Source of the DNA: Ricinus communis
Taxonomy: Eukaryota > Streptophyta > Magnoliopsida > Malpighiales > Euphorbiaceae
DNA: 64,000 nt
Assembly: GCF_019578655.1 (NCBI RefSeq)
Contig: NC_063258.1
Coordinates: 1,240,001 to 1,304,000 of the forward strand
Direction of reading: 5' to 3'
In this document: piece by piece, positions 22,235-32,869 of the stretch
How positions within the stretch are numbered: the first letter of the stretch is position 1
Layout: every line of letters starts with the position of its first letter
Translations under genes and position numbers: made by a program
Notes under the pieces: model-generated
What the model was told of the DNA's origin: nothing
The model's database searches: none
What the model saw: the letters and a program-made list of their open reading frames with translations, nothing else

Positions 22235-23580
22235 GTGATTGGATAATGTGCTTAATTGTGAAAATTGTGTTTATTCTGATCTAGAAGGTGAAATATCAAG
22301 GATTGAGTGGAAGTCAGCCTAAAGACATGTTTTAAGGCATCACTTGTTAGAAACCAAGTCTTTTGGAGGAAGAGCAAAAATCTGTACAGAAGATCATTGT
22401 CAATAAGGCGTGACCACGCCTTACAATCCGTGAGCTGCTGGAACCTGCAGAAGAGAGCTTCAAATTTTTCAAGATAAATTCGTGGTGGACCCACTTTTAT
22501 ATAATTTCCTCTCTTTTTGGAAGTGCTGGATAAAGAGAACTTTCTCTCATGTATTTAGGATTTTAATTTGTTTAGATTACTCTTTATCTTATCCTTCCTT
22601 ATAGGGATAAGATCATATAGGAAATTTATTTCTTTTTTATAAGGATTCTCTTATTAGGGTTTAGGTTTAACTTCCTATATAAGGAGGCTAGTTCTACCAA
22701 GTAAAGGACGGTTGAGAGTACTTTGATTATTTATTATTTTTCTTCTTCTATAATTTTCTTGTGAATTTTTACTCCACCATGTGTGGCTAAGTTTTTAGTT
22801 TCTAATTTAAGAGTGAATAAATTCCAATTGTGATTTTGTGAGGCTTTGTGCTTAACAGAATTCTTCTTTAATTCAAGTATTCTTTATTTCTTATTTTTAT
22901 TATTTATGAATTTTTGATATTGATTTTCTATTGCTAAACTTTGAATTTGTAATTCGTAATTGTCATTAACGATTGACACAAGTAGCAAGGAGCTGGCTCA
23001 TGTGTGTGTGATTGCGGCCTTTTCGAATTATATAGCTTGCGTGATAGGCTCTAGGGAAATAAAGGAACAAGGTTAATTCAATTGCAGCTATCTCAATTAA
23101 TTAATGTTGGTTTAGTCATTCTCATTATTCTTAATGCTATCATCGAGTTGATATGGAACGCTATCGTGCCCAGTTGAGTAATGGTAAGTTTTGATTTGGA
23201 TGCTGGGTTTGAGTCAATTATATTAGGAGAATTTACACTTGTTGCGGCTTTTCCGAATAAGTAGACTAAGTACTTGAATAGAAAATTTGATATTTAAGCC
23301 TATGATTAGAATTATAATTGGATGGAATTTCCACTCTTGAATTTGAAGTTTGATAAGATTGATTTTTAGTTACTTAAATATTCAGCCTTTATTATTTTCT
23401 GTTTATTTATAATTTTGGTTCAAACATTCAAACCCTCCCCCCTCTCTCCCCCATTTTTATTATTTAACTTTGAGAAGCTATTCACATTAGTTCCTTTGGG
23501 ATTTGACCTGGTTTTACTATTTCTACAAGTTAGTTTAGGAAAATCAGTAATTTATTTTAAAGGGCTTCGACAACCCGTTC
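22235..23580 (+). repeat. Gypsy LTR (Athila/Tat type), 5' LTR position
   Basis: The right end is defined by the PBS at 23585. The block 22404-22620 (near-palindrome, 'tcaaatttttcaagataaatt' and 'cttatccttccttataggga') is shared with the solo LTR at 13626-14570, so the two belong to related families. The left end is approximate. No matching 3' LTR lies downstream: the LTR at 27780 is a different family. Confidence 0.65.
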
Positions 23581-23584
23581 AAAA

Positions 23585-23600
23585 TTTGGTGCCGTTGCCG
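23585..23600 (+). promoter_or_regulatory. Primer-binding site, tRNA-Asp type
   Basis: 'TTTGGTGCCGTTGCCG' matches the start of the Athila/Tat site, and after it the match to the usual GGGA is lost. It lies directly after the LTR. Confidence 0.8.
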
Positions 23601-23603
23601 TCA

Positions 23604-23800
23604 TCGCGTGGGGCTACTGTCATCTTCTCTTCTTGGCGAACTATCGCGTCGCCAGGATTTGAAGGTGTCCCTTTACTGCACCGACGTGTTGAGGTCCTTT
23701 TTCAAGCAGTAGTTTTAAGGCGCACCATGGATGGTGAATGATAGGTGTTTGGGTGGAGGGGAGAGGAAATGAATATTGGCGGTGGCTGCTACAAAAAAAA
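23604..23800 (+). other. GC-richer segment after the PBS, not recognised
   Basis: From 'tcatcgcgtggggctactgtc' to about 23750 the base composition is clearly richer in G and C than the flanks. An open frame of 108 codons spans 23415-23741 across the LTR end, the PBS and this piece, so it is not a natural gene. I cannot assign it to any family. It may be a captured fragment or filler DNA at a breakpoint. Confidence 0.4.
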
Positions 23801-23929
23801 ATAAAACGTTAGTGGCTGTTGCAAAATAAAATAGAACATTCCCTCTTCTTTTCTCTTTATTCTCTTTTTTTGGAACAAAAATATATGATAATAATAATAA
23901 AAAAATAAAGAAAATAAAGCATAGAGGTC

Positions 23930-24220
23930 AAGACAAATCAGAAAGTGGTTTGAGATAAGACGTGGTCACGCCTTATAAAAAACGAGCTTCTGGAAAATAA
24001 AGTAAAAAAGTTAAAACAAATCAGAAGGTGGTTTGAGATAAGACGTGGTCACACCTTATACAAAACGAGCTTCTGGAAAATAAAGTAAAGAAGTTAAAAC
24101 AAATTAGAAGGTGATTTGAGATAAGACGTGGTCATACCTTATAAAAAACGAGCTTCTGGAAAAAATTCAGTTAATGCCTCTGAAAGAGCTGTAAAAAGGC
24201 GTGGCCACGCCTTATTGAAA
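23930..24220. repeat. 83-bp tandem repeat carrying a near-palindrome
   Basis: Three units, with palindrome starts at 23956, 24039 and 24122, have the form 'gtttgagataagacgtggtc' plus 'acgccttat', then 'aaacgagcttctggaaaa'. A fourth diverged unit has AAAGGCGTGGCCACGCCTTA at 24195-24214, whose inner 18 bp are a perfect palindrome. Read on the minus strand this is the 3' UTR of the Gypsy pol piece at 24340-26612. Confidence 0.85.
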
Positions 24221-24339
24221 TAGTCTCCTGCCAAAAAAATTGAACTTCTTCATTAAAAAACTAAAAACTAGAAACTAAAAATAAAATAAACTAAGTGAAA
24301 GAAAATAAAAAAGTATGAAAAAATAAAGAAAGCATTTGG

Positions 24340-26612
24340 GTTGCCTCCCAATAGCGTAATTTTTTTAACGTCGTTTTGCTCGATGGAATGATAAAACATT
24401 TTAGTCATCCGAATAAGTAGGGTGATCCAAAGGAACACTAATGAGACATAGAGCAACTTCATCCTCTTGGAAGATCTTCAATCTATGACCATTTACTTTG
24501 AAATTTTATTCCAATCCAAGCTTTTAATTTCCGCTGCACCATAGGGAAACATATTAGTAACAACAAATGGACCAATCCATTGAGAGCGAAACTTACCAGG
24601 CATAAGCTTCAATCAAGAATTATATAATAATACTTTTTGACCAATCTTAAATTGTTTCCTAATAAGTATGTTATCGTGGAATAACTTGGACTTCTCTTTA
24701 TAAATTCTCGAATTCTCATAAGCATTCAATCGTAACTCCTCCAATTCTTGCAATTATAGTAGCCTTGACATTCCAGCTTTATCCATGTTCATATTGCACT
24801 GTCGAACTACCCAATAGGCTTTATGCTCAATTTCTACCAGTAAGTCACATTCTTTACCAAAAACTAACTGATAAGAGTACAATCCTATGGCAGTTTTATA
24901 AGCCATGCGGTAAGAGCGTCATCTAAATGAAGGCTCCAATCCTTTCTTCCTGGATTCACCATTTTCTCCAAGATGGATTTAACTTCTCTGTTGGAAACTT
25001 CAGCTTGTCCATTGGTTTGAGGATGATATACGGTGGCTACTCTACGATTCACTTCGTACTTCTTCATCAAAGCTGCAACCGGTCTATTGCAAAAATGAGT
25101 TCCTTGATCACTGACAATTGCTCTTGGAATCCCAAACCTATTAAAGATTTAGCCTTGATAAGACCTATAACAGCTTGAGAGTCATCAGTTTTGGTGGCTT
25201 TAGCTTGCACCCATTTTGATACATAATCCACAGCCACAAGTATATATGAAAAACCACAAGAAGAGGGTAAAGGACCCATAAAATCGATGCCCTATACATC
25301 AAATATTTCACAAATAAGAATTGGAACTTGAGGTATTTCATTCTTGCGAGTTAGTGCTCCTACTCTTTGACATCTCTCACAACTCTTGCAAAATTGATAT
25401 GCATCTTTAAACAAATTTTCCTAATATAAACCACAATCTAAGATTTTTCTAGCGGACCGTCTAGGTCCAAAGTGTCTTCCACATGCATAATTATGGCAAA
25501 AGGCTAAAATAGATTGGAATTCATTGTCAGGCACACATCTCCTAATCACTTGATCGGAATAAAATTTCCATAAGAATGGCTCATCCTAAACATAATACTT
25601 AGACTCATTTTTTATTTTTGCTTTCCTAGACTTACTCAGACAATGAGGTAGATTTCTTGTGAGTAAATAATTGACCATGTATGCATACCAAGGAATCATA
25701 CCTTTGAGTTGGAACAAATGCTCATCCGGAAAGTTGTCATTGAAAGGTAGATCATCTTCTTCCCTTATCAACCTACTCAAGTGGTCTGCAATAGAATTCT
25801 CCACTCCTTTTTTGTCTTTGATTTTCAAGTTAAACTCTTGAAGAAGCAAAATCCACCGAATTAGTCTTGGTTTTGATTCTTTCTTTGCTAAAAAATACTT
25901 TAAAGCTGCATGGTCAGAATACACAATAACTTTAGAGCCAAGCACATAAGATTGAAATTTATCCAAAGAAAAAACAATTGACAAAAGCTCCTTTTCTGTA
26001 GTGGAGTAATTGCATTCGGCGGAATTTAGGGTCCTCGAAACATAATAGATGACATGACTTTTCTTCTCCATCTGTTGCCTTAGAACTGCTCCCACTGCAT
26101 AATTTCTTGCATCACACATGATTTCAAAAGGTAAATCCCATTGAGGTGGTTGAATAATAGGTGGGCTTGTCAACAAATTGTTGAGCTTATCAAACGCCTC
26201 TTTGCATTCTTCCCCAAACTCGAATTGAACTTCCTTTTGCAGTAAATTTATCAATGGCAAAGCAATCTTGGAGAAATCCTTGATAAACTTGAGATAAAGC
26301 CCTGCATATCCAAGAAAAGAACGCACTTCCCTAACGTTGGTAGGGTATGGTAAGTTTGCAATTATATCCACTTTTGCCTTATCAACCTCTATACCCTTGG
26401 AGGAGACCACGTGCCCTAATACAATGCCTTGGGTAGCCATAAAATGACACTTTTCATAATTTAAAACCAAGTTAGTCTCTATGCATCTTTTCAAAACTTT
26501 GGTTAAATTATCTAAGCATTCATCAAATGAATCCCCATACACAGTAAAGTCATCCACAAATACTTCAATGCATTTCTCAATATATTTAGAAAAAAATACT
26601 CATCATGGTTCT
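24340..26612 (-). pseudogene. Gypsy pol fragment (RT 3' half, RNase H, integrase), Athila/Tat type
   Basis: Read from 26612 leftwards. The RT catalytic block '[10 protein letters not shown]' is followed by a 323-residue open frame (26557-25586) with RT palm and thumb ('[12 protein letters not shown]', '[12 protein letters not shown]'), then RNase H ('[13 protein letters not shown]', '[10 protein letters not shown]'), then the integrase start. A further frame carries the H2C2 finger ('CKSCERCQRVGALTRKN'), 'GIDFMGP', '[11 protein letters not shown]' and '[14 protein letters not shown]', so the D-D-E triad is intact. The C-terminal end 'FKVNGHRLK' lies near 24500, followed by the GGGAGGCAACCC landmark (24341-24352). 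Stops break it near 25300 and 25420. The RT N-terminus, protease and gag are missing, cut at 26612. It is younger than the other Gypsy relics. Confidence 0.9.
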
Positions 26613-27779
26613 CTAAAGCTTGTTTAAGGTTTATACTGGATGATGATTACTTATGGCCAATGGTGATTAAATGGCACTCCAATTTCTAAAGGAAGTACTC
26701 TATCTTTTTCTCTTTTATGTGTTTCATTTATGATTAAGACATTGAGGGCAATGTTTAAAATAAGTGTGGGAGGAAAGATTTAGAGTAATTCTGTTATATA
26801 TGCCAAGTATTTAGTAGCTTTTGATTAATTTTTATAAAAAAAAATTAAACTATTCAGTCAACTTTTTGTTATTATTCTACACTAAAGAATTAATGAAAGA
26901 ATGTTATTATGATAAATCTTTGAGTTCTTGAATTGATTTTTAAGCACAAATAAATGTGAACTCATGAGTTGATTGCACTTAAATGATCAAGTGTTCATTG
27001 TTTGCATAAGAATATGATTAGTAGTTTAACAATATTTGATATAGGTATGATTAGAAGTGTATGATTTAGGTTATTATTCCCTTGTTATTATTATGGTTTA
27101 CCTATGTTTGTTGGAAATGATATGGGTAAGTTAAAAGCTCTAAGTTAATAATTCTACTCCGCTAGTTTTAGTAGCTGAGTAACCGGGGATCTTCATGATC
27201 AATGTTGATTTTCGCGTAAAAAGGCAATTGAAATTATGAATATGCAAAGCATCTTGATTTTTGTTTTGTTGAGTAACCAGGTGCATTCATTATCCATATT
27301 TGTATTTTCATAAAAAGGCATAACATATCAAGAAAGAAAGAAAGCCTAAGTATCAAGTAAATCTAAGGGGTTAAAAGAAAAAAAATCAAGAAAAAGAGCT
27401 TGCAAAGCAAGTGAAAAATATAAATACCTATTGATCTCTTATTTGAACATTAAAGTTTTCCTTCTTGAATAAGGTTATCATAATTTGGGTTATACATTAT
27501 AATTGTATTATTGATAATGAGTTAAGCTATTTGTTATGAACATGTGTAAATGATTAATACTTGAGTCTTTTGACTAATATGATTGAGTTTACAACTTTTT
27601 AAGAAAAATTCTTATGATTCAAGTTTTCTTTGATTTGCATAATTTCTGCATTAGTGAAATTCTTTTGAATAGTACTTTTGAGCTGAGTACGACCTGCTTT
27701 ATTGATTTTTTTTTACAACGATTGATTCTTAAGTTACTGTTTACTTGAGGACAAGTAAAAGTTCAAGTGTGGGGGTATT
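26613..27779 (+). other. 3' UTR of a Gypsy element in plus orientation
   Basis: Landmarks are 'gacattgagggcaatgttt' (26727) and 'aagtgtgggagg', then paired 'gagtaac' segments (27177 and 27273) parallel to 15990-16090. Last comes 'gaggacaagtaaaagttcaa' leading to the purine tract 'aagtgtggggg' just before the LTR. It abuts the oppositely oriented pol piece at 26612, so the two do not come from one intact element. Confidence 0.75.
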
Positions 27780-29010
27780 TGATCGATCTAAATTGTATAT
27801 AGATAATTAAGGGTATTTTAGAGCTTTAAAGATATGTTTCTATATATAATATGGTGTAAAAATGTGTTTTACCTCACTTTAGTTTTCTTGTCTAAATTCA
27901 GGAAATAATCGCCAAAGAGGAGAATTTGAGCTAAAAATGCACTAGTGGGCGTTAATTGGACTGCAACTATTAAAGGCTCAAGAATCAGACATGAGGGCTA
28001 TTAATAGTTTGGGCCTAACTTAATTCATTAAGGCCCAAGAAGGGGGTTTTAAGTAATTATTATGTAATTAGTGAATAATTATCTTTTGAGTTATTTAGTT
28101 TGTTTGGGACAGTAAAGGATAAACTATAGGAGTTGTGTTTTGAGAAAAGAACTAAAAAAAAAGAAAAAGAATCTCTACAAGGAGTAGAGGTTAATTAAAA
28201 TAGAGAGTTCTTCGGCTACTGAGAATCTCTCTAGGGAAGGTTTCTAATATTCTCTACAGAAATTTCTAGAGTTCATCATCTTCTACATCTAGCTAGCTTG
28301 TGTTGCATTATTCGTTGAAGAATCAGAGAAGCTTTTCGAAGACGTGGAGAAAGATGACCAATCTTCTTCATTCCTTGTAGAGCCTTTGAACTTTGAGGGA
28401 GTTTTAGTTTTTTGTTTTATGAATCTTAAGTCTTTCTATTTAATTACAATGATCGTTGGATTAAGTATGTTAGACTAAGTCTCACAAGTGTTTAGTTTGG
28501 CTTTTTACTTATGTATGAACCTTATATATTTTGAGTTTAATGAATGATTTCTTTGCCTTCAAATGTTCATTAATTTCATCTATTATTATTGGTTGACCAT
28601 CATATCAATTTAGTAGCAATGTGTTATGAAAATCTTTATGTTAAAAGTATTAGAAACATCATCTTTACTTTAATCTATGTTGGTATAAGAAACTTAAGTT
28701 GCATCATTAGCTTGAGTGACTTAGGAAAAAAGGCACATCACCATCTCATTTGTTAAATTAGGGCTTAAGGAAATTAAGGGGATTACTAAGTAAAAGCTAG
28801 ACTAAATGCTATTTTATCATATAGTTCATATTAATTATTCTAGTTGCATAATTATTTTCTGCTTATTTAATTTCTTTTGTTAAACTAAAGATCATTCTCA
28901 AAACATCGGCTTAGAGTGTTTATATTTATTTTCAGTATTTTGTGTGATAGTTGGTCTTTATAATATATGCTCTACAATTCCTTATGAGATCGACCTCGTG
29001 GTGAGCTTGC
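27780..29010 (+). repeat. 3' LTR of a Gypsy element (truncated element)
   Basis: It starts TGATCGATCT straight after a 'gtgtgggggta' purine tract. Its right part has 'ccttatgagatcgacctcg' (28980-28998), the phrase that closes LTRs of many Athila/Tat relatives. The right boundary is approximate. No PBS follows, so it is a 3' LTR. Confidence 0.65.
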
Positions 29011-29989
29011 CTGAACTACCATTCAGTCCATACACATCACTAAGATAAATTAGATTCACATAACATAGCCTTGGTTTTAAATAAATTGATAGTGAAATTT
29101 CTGAATTTGATTTTAGGTCGTGTGTTTTGAGCTCTGGAGCACTTTTTTCTAAAATTAGTGTGTATATTGTAAAGTTGGAAATATATAGGAGAGTTAGAAG
29201 AATAAAGTATGAAGATATTGTGATTTTGTGTAGGTACACATGCATGTATAGATAATGTATATGTTTACATTTTTTTCTTTTATTGCACGTTGTTATTTGA
29301 ACTGGCCAAGATGTAAATGGCTAAGACTAATAGCATCAGTATTTTGAATATTATGAACAAGTGTTTTCCATATTCTTATTTGTTACTTTAGAAAAATTAA
29401 AAATGATCTGCTTCTTATGCTATTATTAGTTTATTGTTGATATATAATGATGTGAGTTAAATGCTCTTTAGACATTTGTGGCACTTATTGGGAACTTCTT
29501 ATAGTCATTGGTGGGAAATTATAATTTATCTTCACTTCATCTAATATAGCAACTTAACATTTTACAATTTCTTCATTCAATTAAACTAAGTCTTTTCCAA
29601 ATTTATTCAGATTTGGATTCAGAAAAGTAGGCAGTTTTTAAGGCTTTCTTGAAGACTGTAGAAGTGCTAGAAGAAAATATTCCACCAATCAGACAATTAT
29701 ATTGTGTATGCTTGTTTCATGAGCTTTTATATAGCTTTTTGGACAAATATCAAATGATATGAGAAATTAACTCTTATAATCTTGTCTAGTTTGATTAAAA
29801 TTATGTTATATTATAATTATATTGATTTGATTTGGCTTTTAATGAAATAATTCTGATTTTTGTTAAAATAAAGAATAATTATAATAACATTACTAAGATT
29901 AAATGTAAATAGATTAATAATATTTACAAATTTTTATAAATTATAATTAAAATATTAATTAAAAATTAAATTTTAAAATAAAATTGGAG
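29011..29989. other. AT-rich region with one exon-like open stretch
   Basis: Mostly featureless AT-rich DNA. An open stretch on the plus strand at 29632-29762 (43 codons, with AG acceptor-like sites at its left edge) reads like protein but matches no family I know. I would not annotate it as a gene. Confidence 0.3.
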
Positions 29990-30292
29990 ATCATTTTAGC
30001 TACCGCATGTGGTTGTCTATTATTTTAGCTACCACTTGATGTGGTCACTAAAGGGTCTCTATTTTGTCTCATTTAGCTCCTATTATTTTAATCAGTGATC
30101 GCAATAAGATAAAATAGTGACCATAATATGTGGTCTCTATTTCAGATACCAAATCTATTTCCAGTCGCTATTTTAATTAGCGACTAGCATTTTAGCTATC
30201 ACAGCAAGTGATTTCTAAGTTGTCATTATTTGCCTCTCTGAAGACCACTTTTGGTGGTAGCTAAATCTAATTCTTTTTGTAGTAGTATAACC
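29990..30292 (-). mobile_element. CACTA-like element end (subterminal repeats), fragment
   Basis: Repeated short blocks in both orientations ('tagctaccac', 'gtggtagcta', 'tagcgactag', 'agtcgcta') are followed by 'ctttttgtagtag' at 30274-30286. Reversed, this is CTACTACAAAAAG, close to the CACTACAAAAA terminus of plant CACTA elements with the outer bases altered. It is only an end, with no transposase and no opposite terminus. Confidence 0.45.
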
Positions 30293-30446
30293 ATTTTAAA
30301 ATGTAATTTTTATATCATAAATTACTTTAATAAATATAAATAGATCAATTTTACTAGATTTGAGTATCTAAGCTTTTTAATTATACAACCTATCTAGAAT
30401 TTAAAAATTAATGATTAGTTAATATTTAATGTATATATATTATTTT

Positions 30447-32643
30447 TGTAAGGACCAAAAAACAACTTTTCCTTAAACTATTTTAGCCCCTCACTTTTTT
30501 TTATTCTCCCATTCTAGCTCTCTCTGTCAAACCCGATCCTCACCATCTACCACCCATTCGACCCCAAAACTTGAAGCTCTCATCGTCCCCGTCGCGGCAG
30601 CCACAATAGTTGTCGGAGTTACAGCAGTTCTTCGCTGGAAAACCGAGCAAGGTGAGGAAAGAAGGCTTGTACGACTGCGGTTTTCTCGTTCCCTCTGTTT
30701 TAGGCATCGTCAATGCTTAAGATTGGTGGTGTTCGACTTCTTGAGGGCTGGACAATATTTTTGGAAAGTTTGAGCCGCTGACGTCGCTGTTTGGGTGGTG
30801 AACGGAGCTCGCCCGGAGCAGCAATTTCCGAGGCTCAATTTGCACAGTCGTTGAGGAGTTAGGTTGAGATCTTTGTACATTTAGGCTCCTCACAACATAA
30901 GCTTCACGTAGGTGGTGTCAATTTTAGACGAAGTAGAAATTTTCCGATCACCGCATCCAACAGCGCTCCGATTTGCATGCCGAGGGGCAAAGTTTTCGCC
31001 AATTAATTTCAGAATTTTGGGATTATTGGTTTACTCAAATTCTACTGGGATTATTAATTATGAGTTTTATTGTAAATTTTAGAATTAAATTGATATTGTT
31101 TAATTTAGTTAATTTATTGATATTTATTGTTTTTATTGGTGTGTTTATAAGTCTGTTAAATTATTTTAAATGCTCAAAATGATATTATGTGTGATGGAAA
31201 AATTTTCTGGATATTAAGAATTTAAATATTTGGTAGTGCAGAGTTATAATAAATTATTTGAATGGCGAAATATTATAATTTCTTTGTGGAAGCTTGATGG
31301 GGCGTATAAATTGTATTGCATTGTGAAATTGGTTTATTTCGACCTAATGTATGGTTTGGAGACTTAAGTAATTTTTGGATGGATATAGAACTGTTTTATG
31401 CAGGTCTTGGATCCGTTTTATGAAAAATTAATTCGATTTTAAGAGAGATATTGTTAGATTTTCTATTAAAATTTTAAGATTTTATTTGTATTTACATTTG
31501 CATCTCATATAATTATCATATTTGAATTGTTTTTAGTTCATTATGAGTTCTTATTTTATATATTTATCTTATTTTAGGTAAAAACTCATAGTCTGTTACT
31601 ATGAATTTATTTTCTATTATAAGCTTATAGTATTATAGTTTTTAATATATTATATATAAATTTTATTTAAATTCTTTTAAGAGAAAATTTTTGTTTTTAG
31701 TAAATTTGATTTAGAATAATTAAAATATAGTTTCTACAGAACTCGAGACAAATAATGATATTTTTAAATTTTTGTATTATTTATAAATTTAATTTTATAT
31801 AGCTAGATGAGTGGTATATACTCATTTATGTGGTTTGTACGACCACACCTTGAAAATTGGATGTTGATTCGACATCATTAAGTAAATTTATGCATCATTA
31901 AGTAAATTTATGCATTTGGGACGTATACTAGATGGTTGCCTTTCAGAGATTTGTCTGTGCACGTATGACTAAAATTTGTGTTTTGGGCTGTTAGATAACA
32001 TATTTTTGTGCCTATTGCTACTAGAACTGTTAAGATATATCTATGAGTATGAATTAGATTTTAATATTGATATTTGATAATTTTGTTGTTAAGATCATAT
32101 CAGAATTGTTAGATTTTATTATTGACATTTGTCCAGCTAAGTATCAATTTTTAGATTATGTTTATAGTATGGATTATTGATATTAAATTCTTTATTAGTT
32201 CCTACTTATTATTTGTTTATTATCTGGCTGGATTTTATACTCACCCTTTAATTTCACATTTTTTCAGATTTATTTTGTTACTCAGTTAGTAAATCCTTAG
32301 CATTGTTATTATTTCCACTTTATCGACCTCAGCTTTAGTAGAAAGTTGGGTAATAAACTTTATTATTATTTTGTCAATATGGATTGTATATTATTTTTTT
32401 ATTAGCCTATGAGCTATCTTATCTCTTTTAGTCACTCTTATTATATAATTTAGATTTCCATATTCTTAAGTAATGATGAATTATTAATATTAATATTATT
32501 ATTATTTTTTGGATATTTTGATTCGGTAGAATATATTTATATTAATTACTTTTTAGTAGTATATTTAATAAATCTTTTATGGTATTAATCTACAGAGTCA
32601 GTCTCTCTAGCATCTATCAATCCGTATAGGGTCGGATGTTACA
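30447..32643 (+). repeat. Large LTR-like element, TGTAAGGACC...GGATGTTACA
   Basis: The ends TGTAA and TTACA are mutually inverted, as in many Gypsy LTRs. Near its 5' part (30540-30960) it is GC-richer, like the FamA LTRs. It shares with them a short block 'gcaggtcttggatccgtttt' (31400), matching FamA 'ggcaggtcctggacccgttt'. The flanking 5-mers ATTTT and CTGTC do not match, so an intact solo-LTR insertion cannot be shown. There is no coding content: the 69-codon open frame at 30973 is AT-driven. Confidence 0.55.
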
Positions 32644-32680
32644 CTGTCAGTGTTGGATTCCTTATTTTTAGCACATTACT

Positions 32681-32869
32681 TCAAGCTATATTACACCTAA
32701 TACTGTTATCATCACTGCTATTAGCCTGAGGCCTTTTACCAGGCCTATCAGATTCTTCTTCTAGAATTTTACAACTCCTTTTTTCTTCTATGCAACAGTG
32801 TTTCTCTTCATTTTTTGCAATACAATAATCATAACAAATAATAATTAAAAATAAAAACAAATAATTCAT
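32681..32869 (-). CDS. Possible small secreted Cys-containing peptide
   Basis: An ATG at 32869 opens 62 codons. Residues 1-19 look like a signal peptide: Met, then a hydrophobic run 'YLFLFLIIIC', then a plausible cleavage after 'CIA'. The mature 43 residues are charged and hydrophilic with four Cys, contain 'DRPGKRPQANSSDDNS' and end 'RCNIA'. I do not recognise a known peptide-hormone or defensin motif. Upstream sequence is AT-rich with no clear promoter, and the downstream neighbour is the end of a large LTR. In this composition short open frames arise by chance, so the case rests on the signal-peptide look only. It could also be one exon of a longer gene. Confidence 0.3.
   Translation of the reverse strand: MNYLFLFLIIICYDYCIAKNEEKHCCIEEKRSCKILEEESDRPGKRPQANSSDDNSIRCNIA

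Noticed and set aside
23415..23741. 108-codon plus-strand gene
   Set aside because: The frame crosses the LTR end, the PBS and an unrelated piece; no motif.
22235..29010. One complete Gypsy element with 5' and 3' LTR
   Set aside because: The LTR at 22235 and the LTR at 27780 belong to different families and the pol piece between them is inverted.
30447..32643. FamA copy or intact solo LTR
   Set aside because: Only one short block is shared with FamA and the flanking 5-mers differ (ATTTT and CTGTC).
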